The position numbers were made by a program, and so were the translations under genes. Under the pieces are notes generated by a model. It ran no database searches, was not told the DNA's origin, and saw only the letters and a program-made list of their open reading frames with translations. Below are positions 51,605 to 60,182 of a DNA stretch of 64,000 nucleotides, in pieces. This DNA comes from Spongiibacter nanhainus. Its GTDB lineage: Bacteria > Pseudomonadota > Gammaproteobacteria > Pseudomonadales > Spongiibacteraceae. How positions within the stretch are numbered: position 1 is the stretch's first letter; every line of letters begins with the position of its first letter. The stretch spans positions 2,755,001 to 2,819,000 of the forward strand of contig NZ_CP066167.1 of assembly GCF_016132545.1 (NCBI RefSeq), written 5' to 3'.

Positions 51605-54112
51605 ATGCGCTATGGAAACGGTCCACTTAAACTAGGCACACTCGCTCTTGGGGTGTTATTGGCATCAAATCTGACAGCGGCACAGCAGACCCAAACTGAG
51701 GGCAGCGAACCGCGCCGCGCCACGGTACTCGAGGAAGTGACCGTGACCGCCCAGCGGAAGCAGGAAAACGCTCAAGACGTCGCCATCTCAATGACGGTGT
51801 TTTCCCAAGAGCAAATCGCTAACGCCAACATGGCAAACTCCAACGACATCGCTACCTACACCCCGTCGATGACCACCAACACCCGCTTCGGGCCGGAGAA
51901 TGCCACCTTTTCTATTCGCGGTTTTACTCGCTCACTGCGCACCACGGCCTCGGTTGGCGTCTATCTGGCAGAAGTAATCGCTCCCCGTGGACAAACCTCA
52001 CAGACCTCTGGTGATGGCGCCGGTCCCGGCACGCTGTTCGACCTGGCCAATGTACAGGTACTCAAAGGCCCCCAAGGCACACTGTTCGGCCGCAACACCA
52101 CCGGTGGTTCAATCCTGCTAACGCCGCAGCAGCCCACCCAGGAATTTGAGGGCTATCTGGAGGCCTCGGCGGGCAACTATTCCTCCCAGCGATTGCAAGG
52201 TGTCATCAATCTGCCGATTACCGACAATCTGGCAATACGTGCCGGGATCGATGCCAATGAACGCAACGGCCATTTGAACAATATCGCCAAAGTCGGTGGC
52301 GATGAGCTGGGTAACGTTAACTATGTTGCGGGCCGCTTTAGCGTACTGTGGGACATTACCGACAACGTCTCCAACTACACGCTGATCACCGCTTCGGATT
52401 CCGACACCAACGGCTACACCTCCCGTTTGTTTGCCTGTAATAACCAACCCTCGGAGTTTTTTACCGTCGCCATTGGCCTATTTACCAACGCCGGTTGTAA
52501 CCAGCAGCTGGAGAACCAAGCCGCCAATGGTCAGGACGGGTACTACGATATTGTCAGTACTGTCCCCGACGCCATTTCGGTTATCGAAGAGAAACGATTT
52601 ATCAATACCACCACCTGGCAAGTCAACGAAAACCTGACCTTCAAGAATATTTTTGCCTACGCTCATCTGCTCACCGAAAACGGGTCCGATGTATTCGGCA
52701 CAGACTTTCCCGAAATCACCTACAATTTGCTGGGCCCGGTCGTCGACCTGCTGCCCCTGGATCTGATCACCGATGCCATTGCCGACCCCGACCGTGAGTT
52801 TGGTGTTGGCCTGTCGATCGCCCACCCCGACTACCCTGTCACCGACCAGTCCACCTGGGTTGAAGAGATACAACTGCAAGGCGTGAGCTTTGACAGTCGC
52901 CTGGAGTGGCAGGCCGGTCTCTACTACGAAGAAAGTCTGCCGGAGGGCCCGTCAGGTAACATTTCGGCGGGAACGATTTCCTGTGATTTTGAAACCTTGA
53001 CCGGTGATCCATCCCAGTACAATTGCTTTGACATCAGTGCGGGCCAGCTGGGTAGCGTGCTACTGAATGACTTCCGCACCGAGTACAAAAACCAAGCCAT
53101 TTACGCCCAAGGCTCCTACGATTTTTCCGAGAGTATTACCCTGACTGCGGGTCTGCGCTATACCCGCGACGAAACCCAGGCTCGCGGTAAAAAAATTCGT
53201 TATGCCTACGTCGGCACAATCCAACAGGCACCTACTGTTCAAATCTCCAAGCCCCGCCAGGTCAGTGAGGCCCCAACGGGTGTACTAGAGGTGCAGTACC
53301 GCCCTATTCCCGACGCCGTCATGCTCTACGCCAAGTACTCACGCGGCTACCGCCAAGGCAGTGTTAACCCCGCGGCGGACCCCGGCGTGGATGTGTTTGA
53401 CCAGGAAGAGGTGGACACCTACGAAGTCGGCGCAAAAACCCAGTTTGGCGGCCCCATTCCCGGACGCTTTAACATCGCCGTATTCGATAATGACTTTACT
53501 GATATGCAGTTACAGACCGGCTATATCTCCTCTGGCGCTGCTCAGACGGTTGCTATCTTCAACGCCGGTAGCTCAAAAATCACTGGTGTGGAGGCAGATC
53601 TTAGCTTGCAGCTGACCAGCAGTTTGCTAGCGAACATCTCCTACTCCTACCTCGATACCGAGCTATTGGAGCAAGACGAAAACTCGCAAAAGATCCAGGA
53701 CGCCGCAGGCGGTATCGCCGGCTTTAGCGCCACCCCCATCGCCGATGTTGGGGATGAGCTACCCTTTGCGCCAGATCAATCGGTTGTTGCCTCTCTGCTC
53801 TATCAGATTCCAGTTCCGGCAAAGTACGGCTTGGTGGATTTCTCAACCACCTATGTCTACACCGGTCAGCAACGAGCGGGCGCTTCCAGCGGTTCTCCGT
53901 TCTCCATGCTGGATGCGTTTGAACTTTGGAACTTCAATTTAAGCTGGGCCGGCGTTATGGGAACAAATCTGGACTTTTCAGCCTTTCTGACCAACGCCTT
54001 CGACGAGGAGTACGAGACTTATGTGTCGGCGACCTTCAACGTGCTGGGCTTTGATTCCCGCATGAGCGGCATGCCCAAAATGTACGGTGCCCGCCTGCGC
54101 TGGAATTTCTAG
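51605..54112 (+). CDS. TonB-dependent outer-membrane receptor
   Basis: 835-aa receptor with an N-terminal signal peptide (MRYGNGPLKLGTLALGVLLASNLTAA), then EEVTVTAQRKQENAQDVAISMTVFS as the plug start. The plug continues through VQVLKGPQGTLFGRNTTGGSILLTPQQPTQEFEG. The remaining about 600 residues form alternating beta-strands ending in DEEYETYVSATFNVLGFDSRMSGMPKMYGARLRWNF with a terminal aromatic Phe. This group of the CirA/Fiu-like or Sphingomonas-style receptors imports siderophores, vitamins, or plant- and steroid-derived compounds. Position before the Rieske and TfdA-type genes suggests uptake of their substrate. No periplasmic TonB partner is in the window. Confidence 0.92.
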   Translation: MRYGNGPLKLGTLALGVLLASNLTAAQQTQTEGSEPRRATVLEEVTVTAQRKQENAQDVAISMTVFSQEQIANANMANSNDIATYTPSMTTNTRFGPENATFSIRGFTRSLRTTASVGVYLAEVIAPRGQTSQTSGDGAGPGTLFDLANVQVLKGPQGTLFGRNTTGGSILLTPQQPTQEFEGYLEASAGNYSSQRLQGVINLPITDNLAIRAGIDANERNGHLNNIAKVGGDELGNVNYVAGRFSVLWDITDNVSNYTLITASDSDTNGYTSRLFACNNQPSEFFTVAIGLFTNAGCNQQLENQAANGQDGYYDIVSTVPDAISVIEEKRFINTTTWQVNENLTFKNIFAYAHLLTENGSDVFGTDFPEITYNLLGPVVDLLPLDLITDAIADPDREFGVGLSIAHPDYPVTDQSTWVEEIQLQGVSFDSRLEWQAGLYYEESLPEGPSGNISAGTISCDFETLTGDPSQYNCFDISAGQLGSVLLNDFRTEYKNQAIYAQGSYDFSESITLTAGLRYTRDETQARGKKIRYAYVGTIQQAPTVQISKPRQVSEAPTGVLEVQYRPIPDAVMLYAKYSRGYRQGSVNPAADPGVDVFDQEEVDTYEVGAKTQFGGPIPGRFNIAVFDNDFTDMQLQTGYISSGAAQTVAIFNAGSSKITGVEADLSLQLTSSLLANISYSYLDTELLEQDENSQKIQDAAGGIAGFSATPIADVGDELPFAPDQSVVASLLYQIPVPAKYGLVDFSTTYVYTGQQRAGASSGSPFSMLDAFELWNFNLSWAGVMGTNLDFSAFLTNAFDEEYETYVSATFNVLGFDSRMSGMPKMYGARLRWNF

Positions 54113-54145
54113 TAACGCATTGATGACTTTCTCAGGAGCCGATAG

Positions 54146-55528
54146 ATGATCGACCACAAGCAAGATACATGGCCCGATAGCTGGAAGCTGCTGGAGCACG
54201 GCATTCGCACTGGACGCTATACCGACCCGGAATTCTGCAAACTGGAGCACGAGAAACTGTGGCTGAACGTATGGCAAATGGCGACCCGGGTCGACGCGGT
54301 CGCCGAGCCGGGCGACTATGCCGTCTACGATATCGGCCATCAGTCGGTCATTGTCGTTCGCAATGAGCACGGTGAGATCAAGGCCTTTAACAATGCCTGC
54401 CCCCACCGCGGCACGGCATTGGCCGAAGGCAATGGTCAGTTCGAGAAGTGCCGCATCATCTGCCCGTTTCACGGTTGGCGCTGGGATGTCGACGGCAACA
54501 ACCAATACGTACTGGAAGAGCAGCAGTTCCGCGATGGCAAGCTCACCAAAGACGATGTAGCGCTGCGGGAAGTCGCCGTGGAAGTTTACGCCGGCTTTGT
54601 GTTCGTGAATTTCAGTAAAGACCCGGCGCCTTTTGCCGACTTTATCTCCCCTTTCGCCGACCTGCTAGACGACTTGGCCACAGGGGAAATGCGCCACTAC
54701 TGGTGGAAATCCGTCGAGGTGCCGGCCAACTGGAAAGTCGCCGTAGAGGCTTTCCTGGAGGGCTACCATGTCCCGGCAACCCACCCACAGCTAGAGACCA
54801 CTTCTGCCGACTTCATCTATGGTGACGACGTCTCGGGTCAGCCGCCGCAATATAGCCACCTGGACCATATCTACGAGACCTTCGAGCACGGCCACGGCCG
54901 TTTCCTGGGCGGCGAAAAAACCCCCATGGCCGGCCATACCCGCTATGAGGGCGATCCGGTAGACCTGATGGCGGATCGACTCAACCTGTTGGTTGAAGGG
55001 ATGGATGCCATGGTACTCGCCGAGGACGTCGCCCTGGTCCGATCACTTAAAGGCAAAGAGATTCCCGAGGGCTCGACCCTGGGCGCCGAATACGTCAAAT
55101 TGCTCTACGCCACCGCCGCCGAGCAGGGGCGCCCCATGCCCAAACCCGAAAAGCACGTATTGAATATGTGGGGCGGCGAGCTGTTTATTTTCCCCAACCT
55201 GCTGGTATTGCCCCAGGCCGGAAACACGATGATTTACCGGGTACGCCCCAATGGCTTCAATCCCGACTCCTGTATCTTTGAAATTCTTTCCACCAAGACC
55301 TATCCCAAGGATCAGCAGCCACCGCGCACCGAAATTCAAGAAATGACCGACGTGGATGACCCCGAGCAATTCCGTCAGATCCCCAGGCAGGACTTTTCCA
55401 ATATCCCCCGCATTCAAAAAGGCCTTCACACCCAAGGCTGTAAGCAGGTGTGGATGGCGGATTATTACGAAAAAATCATCATGAATATGCATCAGGAACT
55501 GGACCGCTACCTAAGCGATCAAAAATAG
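54146..55528 (+). CDS. Rieske-type oxygenase, alpha subunit
   Basis: 460-aa oxygenase. Rieske ligands are Cys85-His87 (CPHRG) and Cys106-His109 (CPFHGW); mononuclear iron ligands include His208 and His213 in EGYHVPATHPQ. GAGCCGATAG precedes ATG 54146. It is related in plan to the Rieske protein at 44935, but the sequences differ clearly. It is followed after 38 bp by a TfdA-type dioxygenase, so the substrate may be attacked by two oxygenases in turn. No reductase is encoded nearby; electron transfer partners must be elsewhere. Confidence 0.88.
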   Translation: MIDHKQDTWPDSWKLLEHGIRTGRYTDPEFCKLEHEKLWLNVWQMATRVDAVAEPGDYAVYDIGHQSVIVVRNEHGEIKAFNNACPHRGTALAEGNGQFEKCRIICPFHGWRWDVDGNNQYVLEEQQFRDGKLTKDDVALREVAVEVYAGFVFVNFSKDPAPFADFISPFADLLDDLATGEMRHYWWKSVEVPANWKVAVEAFLEGYHVPATHPQLETTSADFIYGDDVSGQPPQYSHLDHIYETFEHGHGRFLGGEKTPMAGHTRYEGDPVDLMADRLNLLVEGMDAMVLAEDVALVRSLKGKEIPEGSTLGAEYVKLLYATAAEQGRPMPKPEKHVLNMWGGELFIFPNLLVLPQAGNTMIYRVRPNGFNPDSCIFEILSTKTYPKDQQPPRTEIQEMTDVDDPEQFRQIPRQDFSNIPRIQKGLHTQGCKQVWMADYYEKIIMNMHQELDRYLSDQK

Positions 55529-55566
55529 AACTACACCCTCTACAGGTATTACACAGGACAAGGGCT

Positions 55567-56397
55567 ATGAGTGAATTACATCAAAGACTGAACGCTGAAG
55601 ATATCAACGAATACATCGGCGCCAATGTCCGCCTAGGCAAAGACGATTTGCTCAGCGGCAAATTTGCCAACGACATTCGCGAACTATTAGAACAACGCGG
55701 TGTACTGGTATTTCCCAAAATTGATCTCAGTGAAGACGAGCAAATTGCCTTCACAAAAACTCTGGGTGAACTAGCGCCTGAAATGGCGGGCGAGCTGGTT
55801 TACAAAGTCACCCTGGACACCAGCGCCAACGCCAAGGCCGACTATCTCAAGGGCTCCTGGTACTGGCACCTGGACGGCACGATGAACAAAGTGCCCATCC
55901 TGGCGTCGATTCTCACCGGTAAAGTCCTCTCTCCCGAGGGGGGCAACACCGAGTTCTGTAACACCTACGCCGCCTACGACCTGTTGTCCGACGAGGATAA
56001 AAAGGCCTTTGAGAAACTGCGGGTAGAGCACTCCGCCTGGAACTCCCTGCTTTACTACGACCCCGAGCCCAGCCATCAAAAAATCAAAGAGATGATGAGC
56101 ATTGGCGAAAACGAACTGCCGCTGGTATGGAATCACCAATCCGGTCGCAAATCCCTGGTTATTGGCTGCACCGCCAACCACGTGCTGGGCATGTCATCCC
56201 GGGAAAGCACCGAGCTGCTGGTCCGCCTACGGGAATGGGCCACCCAGGACAAACTCACCTACAGCCACAAGTGGTCAGTGGGCGACATGGTGATGTGGGA
56301 CAACACCGGCACCATGCACCGCGCCACCCCCTATGATCCCGCCTCCGGTCGGATGATGATCCGCACTAAATTGCAGGGTGAAGAACCGTTTGAATAA
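55567..56397 (+). CDS. TauD/TfdA-family Fe(II)/2-oxoglutarate-dependent dioxygenase
   Basis: 276-aa dioxygenase. His101 and Asp103 (WHLDGTMNK) plus His251 (TGTMHRATPY) bind iron; Arg262 and Arg266 bind 2-oxoglutarate. ATG 55567 follows GGACAAGGGCT; the frame is open upstream inside the Rieske gene. It is similar along its length to the enzyme at 19866-20678 (LVYKVTLDTSAN...ADYLKGSWYWHLDGT, SGRKSLVIGCTANHVLGM), so the two are paralogues. It is the last gene of the TonB-Rieske-TfdA unit; a hairpin follows. Confidence 0.9.
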   Translation: MSELHQRLNAEDINEYIGANVRLGKDDLLSGKFANDIRELLEQRGVLVFPKIDLSEDEQIAFTKTLGELAPEMAGELVYKVTLDTSANAKADYLKGSWYWHLDGTMNKVPILASILTGKVLSPEGGNTEFCNTYAAYDLLSDEDKKAFEKLRVEHSAWNSLLYYDPEPSHQKIKEMMSIGENELPLVWNHQSGRKSLVIGCTANHVLGMSSRESTELLVRLREWATQDKLTYSHKWSVGDMVMWDNTGTMHRATPYDPASGRMMIRTKLQGEEPFE

Positions 56398-56422
56398 GGG
56401 CTCACTCAAATCATCCTACGAC

Positions 56423-56449
56423 TGCTCCGCCCATGGAAGGGCCGGAGCA
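56423..56449. terminator. Hairpin between convergent genes
   Basis: TGCTCCG and CGGAGCA pair around a 13-nt loop, 26 bp past the dioxygenase stop and 20 bp before the stop of the opposite small gene. No T-run; a shared bidirectional weak terminator is possible. Confidence 0.4.
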
Positions 56450-56468
56450 ATGACGTCGCACAATGTAA

Positions 56469-56888
56469 TTAAACGCAATCAATAGCCTTTAAAAAGCCCT
56501 CCACATCCCTAGGTGACACCAGCAAGCGCCGGTTGTTGCCATAGGTGACTTCCAGACGATTCAATGACAATGCCGGAGAAGAAAGCCAGGATCGCGATGC
56601 GCGGACTGAGCGGATTTCGGCGAGCTTAATCTTCCAACAAAGCAAGCCAGCCCTAACCACCAGCAGGTTGCCTTTGACTTCATAGAAAGTCGAGAACAAC
56701 AGCCAAACAGGTAATGCGGCAACTAGCGCCAAGAACAATCCGGCAAGTGGCGACAATTCACCGGAAGCGACAGAGGGTAATAGCGCCCCAAAAATGGCCA
56801 GTAAAGACGCAGCGATGGTTAGGTAGTACCAAGGGTCGACGGCAGACTTAAATTTCATTGGGTCGTCCATTCTTTTTCCAGGGGCCAT
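56469..56888 (-). CDS. Small membrane protein with PH-like domain
   Basis: 139-aa protein. Two membrane segments lie near residues 20-40 (YLTIAASLLAIFGALLP) and 47-65 (LAGLFLALVAALPVWLLF), followed by a soluble C-terminal part (TFYEVKGNLLVVRAGLLCWKIKLAEIRSVRASRSW...VTYGNNRRLLVSPRDVEGFLKAI) that matches the bacterial PH/DUF1200 pattern. ATG 56888 was chosen for its GGGAGGAAAGTG SD; the frame remains open further upstream. The function of such proteins is generally unknown. It is convergent with the dioxygenase gene and divergent from the GH79 operon. Confidence 0.65.
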   Translation of the reverse strand: MAPGKRMDDPMKFKSAVDPWYYLTIAASLLAIFGALLPSVASGELSPLAGLFLALVAALPVWLLFSTFYEVKGNLLVVRAGLLCWKIKLAEIRSVRASRSWLSSPALSLNRLEVTYGNNRRLLVSPRDVEGFLKAIDCV

Positions 56889-56972
56889 CACTTTCCTCCC
56901 ATTCTTGGCTTCGGTCATACGCCCACTATGGGGTGAATCCGGCATGTGGCTGTGCCGCAATAACACCTCTGA

Positions 56973-56994
56973 ATTTCAGGTTCACTTAAGCTTG
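56973..56994. promoter_or_regulatory. Shared 22-bp motif upstream of GH79-like gene
   Basis: ATTTCAGGTTCACTTAAG followed by CTTG, 134 bp before the GH79 start and just upstream of a weak promoter-like pair (TTGCTT 57011, TATAGT 57035, 18-bp spacing). It recurs at 58835-58856 with 19 of 22 identical positions, in front of the cytochrome gene. Confidence 0.55.
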
Positions 56995-57127
56995 ACCAGT
57001 AAAACTGACTTTGCTTGAGCCGAACCTCAGTGGCTATAGTGCATAGCGATAATAAAACTACAGCAGTGCACTAAGCGTTGGTATGACGGTTCCCACCACG
57101 GACTAGACAATAACAAAGGCCTCAGCT

Positions 57128-58708
57128 GTGAAATCACGCGCTTTTCTCAAAACTGGTGCTGCTGCACTCGCTTTATTGATACAGAATTCAGCGTCCGCTA
57201 TGTCCACTCCTCCGCAGGAACAACAGGGTCATACTCAGCTTGATGTGACGAACATACCACTGGTGCGAACCGTGGACGAGCGCTATCAGTCATTCCAAAT
57301 TGGCATGTCACACCTAACCGGTGGCGAAACTTGGCGTACTTATGACGACAGCAAAGGCGAGGGCGAAGTAGGACAAGCGGAGCAGTTTGAGGCGGTCCGC
57401 GAAGCCCGATCACCTGCCAACCTGGCTCATCCGCGATTGCGAACATTGGCAGGCGCACTAGGGCCTTTTTACGTCCGCTTTGGAGGAACAACAACAAATG
57501 CGGTCTACTTTCAAAACAATGACGAGCCCAGGCTGGAAACACCCCCAAAGGGATTTCTGACCGTGTTAACACGAAAGTCGTGGAAAGGCGCACTGGAGTT
57601 TGCCGAGGCAGTAGACGCCAAAATCGTTACTGGCTTTACCGTCAGTGACGGTGTGCGTGACGAAGACGGCACCTGGACACCCAGACACGCGGCTCCCTGG
57701 CTAAACTACACTCACTCCGAGGGCGGCGCCATCTATGCGGCAGAACTATTCAATGAGCCCAATGCTCCAGAACCAGGCCGGATGCCAGAGGGGGAAAGCG
57801 CCAAACACTATGCCAGAGATTTCGCTATTTTCAGTCAATTTATGGCGAAACATGCCCCTGATGTGAAGCTGGCGGGACCCGGTGTGGCAACATTGGGAGT
57901 GCCAGTAAAAGTGCCTTCATTGGAGCACACCTCCCCAGAACAGTACATGACGGCAAACCCTCGCCCAAATTTCGATATTGTGTCATACCACTTCTATGGC
58001 GCAATTGCAGAACGATGCGCGCCCCCGGATTCCCCTGCCGGTGTTAGTGCCGACCAGGCTCTCACTGAGTCGTGGCTGGCGCGACCAGACCAGAAATTTC
58101 AAGAGCATAAATCACTTAGAGACACCTACGCTGCCAATGCCCCGATTTGGCTGACTGAAACAGGGGCCGCTGCATGCGGAGGGACACGCTGGCAACCAAC
58201 CTTCCTGGATAGCTTTCGTTATCTGGATACCCTTGCTCGCCTGGCCAAACAGGGACTGGACGCCATCATCACCCACGCACTGATCAGCGGTAGCAATGGC
58301 ATCATCGACGAAAAGACCTTCCAACCCAATGCCAGTTACTGGGCTGCTCTACTGTGGCGCCGGCTAATGGGTACCCGCATCTTGGATGCGGGGTCAGGCA
58401 GTGATGGCCTACATATTTATGCACACTGTCAGCGGAACAATACTGGTGGCGTCACTGTGCTGGCAATTAATCTGCAAAAGACCGAGGCCAAGCTGTCGCT
58501 GTCTGGGTATCCACATCACTATGCGCTTACCGCCAGGGAATTGAACAGCAAAACTGTGATGCTCAATAATCGTGCGCTGCTGCTGGATCAACACGATTCA
58601 CTCCCTGCCATAAATGGCGTGGAGCGAAAGACAAAGCAGGTGAGCCTCTCTCCCAGCAGCATTAACTTCCTGGTTATTCCAGAAGCAGCGAACCCCGCCT
58701 GCCAATAG
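57128..58708 (+). CDS. GH79-like secreted glycoside hydrolase (heparanase/glucuronidase family)
   Basis: 526-aa protein starting at GTG 57128. It has a clear Sec signal (MKSRAFLKTGAAALALLIQNSASA, cleavage after about residue 24), then a TIM-barrel GH79 pattern. FYVRFGGTTTNAVYF (114-128), ELFNEPNAPE with acid/base Glu210, and WLTETGAAACGG with nucleophile Glu344 are the active-site regions, and SYWAALLWRRLMGTRIL follows. It is paralogous to 7083-8624 in the same motifs but strongly diverged. Expected location is the periplasm or outside the cell. It precedes the cytochrome/DUF1592/DUF1552 operon and shares an upstream motif with it; the combination suggests sugar-acid release linked to an extracytoplasmic oxidation. 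Confidence 0.78.
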   Translation: MKSRAFLKTGAAALALLIQNSASAMSTPPQEQQGHTQLDVTNIPLVRTVDERYQSFQIGMSHLTGGETWRTYDDSKGEGEVGQAEQFEAVREARSPANLAHPRLRTLAGALGPFYVRFGGTTTNAVYFQNNDEPRLETPPKGFLTVLTRKSWKGALEFAEAVDAKIVTGFTVSDGVRDEDGTWTPRHAAPWLNYTHSEGGAIYAAELFNEPNAPEPGRMPEGESAKHYARDFAIFSQFMAKHAPDVKLAGPGVATLGVPVKVPSLEHTSPEQYMTANPRPNFDIVSYHFYGAIAERCAPPDSPAGVSADQALTESWLARPDQKFQEHKSLRDTYAANAPIWLTETGAAACGGTRWQPTFLDSFRYLDTLARLAKQGLDAIITHALISGSNGIIDEKTFQPNASYWAALLWRRLMGTRILDAGSGSDGLHIYAHCQRNNTGGVTVLAINLQKTEAKLSLSGYPHHYALTARELNSKTVMLNNRALLLDQHDSLPAINGVERKTKQVSLSPSSINFLVIPEAANPACQ

Positions 58709-58834
58709 AAATCGGCAGCTTGCGCCACTACTGTTCGCGTCAACCCGATGCATCTTAATCGGCACCACCCCCTACCTCGGTGCCTCCGTCCTGTTATTAG
58801 GGCGACCGTGGAAATTAGGTACTTCAACCTGTCC

Positions 58835-58856
58835 ATTTCAGGTTCCTTTAAGCCTG
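58835..58856. promoter_or_regulatory. Shared 22-bp motif upstream of cytochrome operon
   Basis: ATTTCAGGTTCCTTTAAG followed by CCTG lies 33 bp before the cytochrome start and matches the copy at 56973-56994 at 19 of 22 positions. One factor probably controls both the GH79 gene and the redox operon. Confidence 0.55.
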
Positions 58857-58889
58857 GTGGTTTCTTATGGCCCCACTAATAACAAGAGA

Positions 58890-60182
58890 ATGGTTAATGT
58901 TGTGGGACTTTCGCGTCAACTGATATACGCGCTTTGCGGCGTCACAGCACTGCTGGTGGTGTTAAGCGCCTACGCGACGATGGGAGGCTTGCGCGCCGGT
59001 GATGCTCTTCCTGCGCCCCGGCTGGAGTCCCTCAATGCATCGGTCGAAAGCGGTCGTTATCTGGCGCGGGCCGGCAATTGCTACGCCTGCCATACCAGCG
59101 ACGGCAGCGAGCCCTATTCGGGCGGGGTAGCCTTTCACACACCTTTCGGTACGCTGTATTCCACCAACATTACTCCAGATCGACGCACCGGCCTGGGGGA
59201 GTGGAAGTTCGCGGATTTTTATCGGGCAATGAAGCTCGGTATTGGCAAAGAAGGCCAGCATCTCTATCCGGCTTTCCCCTACACCAACTACGCCAAGCTC
59301 AACGATGCCGACATCGGCTCTCTGTACCTATTTCTTCAAAGTAGAGAGCCTGTACATGCTCCGGCACGGCCCAATGAGCTGGACTTTCCCTTCAGCCAGC
59401 GGCAAATGCTGGCGGGGTGGAAATGGCTGTATCACGATGATAGCGCCTTCACCCCGGAGTCCAGCAAATCTGCCGTGTGGAATCGCGGTGCGTATTTGGT
59501 GGAGGGCCCAGGGCACTGTGGCGCCTGCCACACCCCCCGCAATGCCTTGGGCGCAGAGCAGACCGAGCTGGCGTTTAGCGGTGGCATACAAATGGCCAAG
59601 ACCAAACTCGGTCAGTACCGGCGCTGGTCTGCCGTCAACCTTACCAGTGACGGAAGCGGGCTAGCCAGCTGGTCAGTTAAGGATATCGTGGACTATCTCA
59701 AAACCGGGAAGTCTGACAAATCCATCGTCCATGGTCCGATGCGGGAAGTGGTGATGCACTCAACACGCTACCTGACTGAAAGTGACCTGCGTGCCATGGC
59801 CATTTATTTAAAAGATCTGCCTGCCCGCAGACTGGGTAGTGGCCCTAAAGCGACAGAGCAACAGTTGCAAAGCGGCGAGCTGGTGTACACCGTTCACTGT
59901 GGCTCCTGCCACTTGCCAACCGGCCTTGGGGCAGAAGGGCTCGGTGTGACCTTGCACCAAAACCCCATCATCCAGGCCGCCGATCCGTCATCCCTGATCA
60001 ACGTCATCCTGTATGGGCCCCACCTTCCCGGGCCACCGTTTTCAGTGGATCGAAGCCCCATGAAAATGTTCGGCAAGCGTCTGTCGGATGAGGATATTGC
60101 GGCGGTGGCAAGTTACCTTCGCGCTAACTTCAACAACGACGCTGGCGCCGTGACTAGCGAACAGGTGAATGTCCAGCGATGA
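58890..60182 (+). CDS. Membrane-anchored tri-heme cytochrome c
   Basis: 430-aa protein with one N-terminal membrane segment (about 11-31, LIYALCGVTALLVVLSAYATM) and a periplasmic part with three c-type heme motifs: CYACH (64-68), CGACH (210-214) and CGSCH (337-341). The layout resembles the cytochrome subunit of membrane alcohol/gluconate dehydrogenases, which passes electrons from a dehydrogenase to quinone or an oxidase. No PQQ- or FAD-dehydrogenase subunit is next to it; the next genes are of unknown type. Start 58890 is chosen over a GTG at 58857 with moderate certainty. The stop overlaps the next start (ATGA). Confidence 0.85.
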   Translation: MVNVVGLSRQLIYALCGVTALLVVLSAYATMGGLRAGDALPAPRLESLNASVESGRYLARAGNCYACHTSDGSEPYSGGVAFHTPFGTLYSTNITPDRRTGLGEWKFADFYRAMKLGIGKEGQHLYPAFPYTNYAKLNDADIGSLYLFLQSREPVHAPARPNELDFPFSQRQMLAGWKWLYHDDSAFTPESSKSAVWNRGAYLVEGPGHCGACHTPRNALGAEQTELAFSGGIQMAKTKLGQYRRWSAVNLTSDGSGLASWSVKDIVDYLKTGKSDKSIVHGPMREVVMHSTRYLTESDLRAMAIYLKDLPARRLGSGPKATEQQLQSGELVYTVHCGSCHLPTGLGAEGLGVTLHQNPIIQAADPSSLINVILYGPHLPGPPFSVDRSPMKMFGKRLSDEDIAAVASYLRANFNNDAGAVTSEQVNVQR

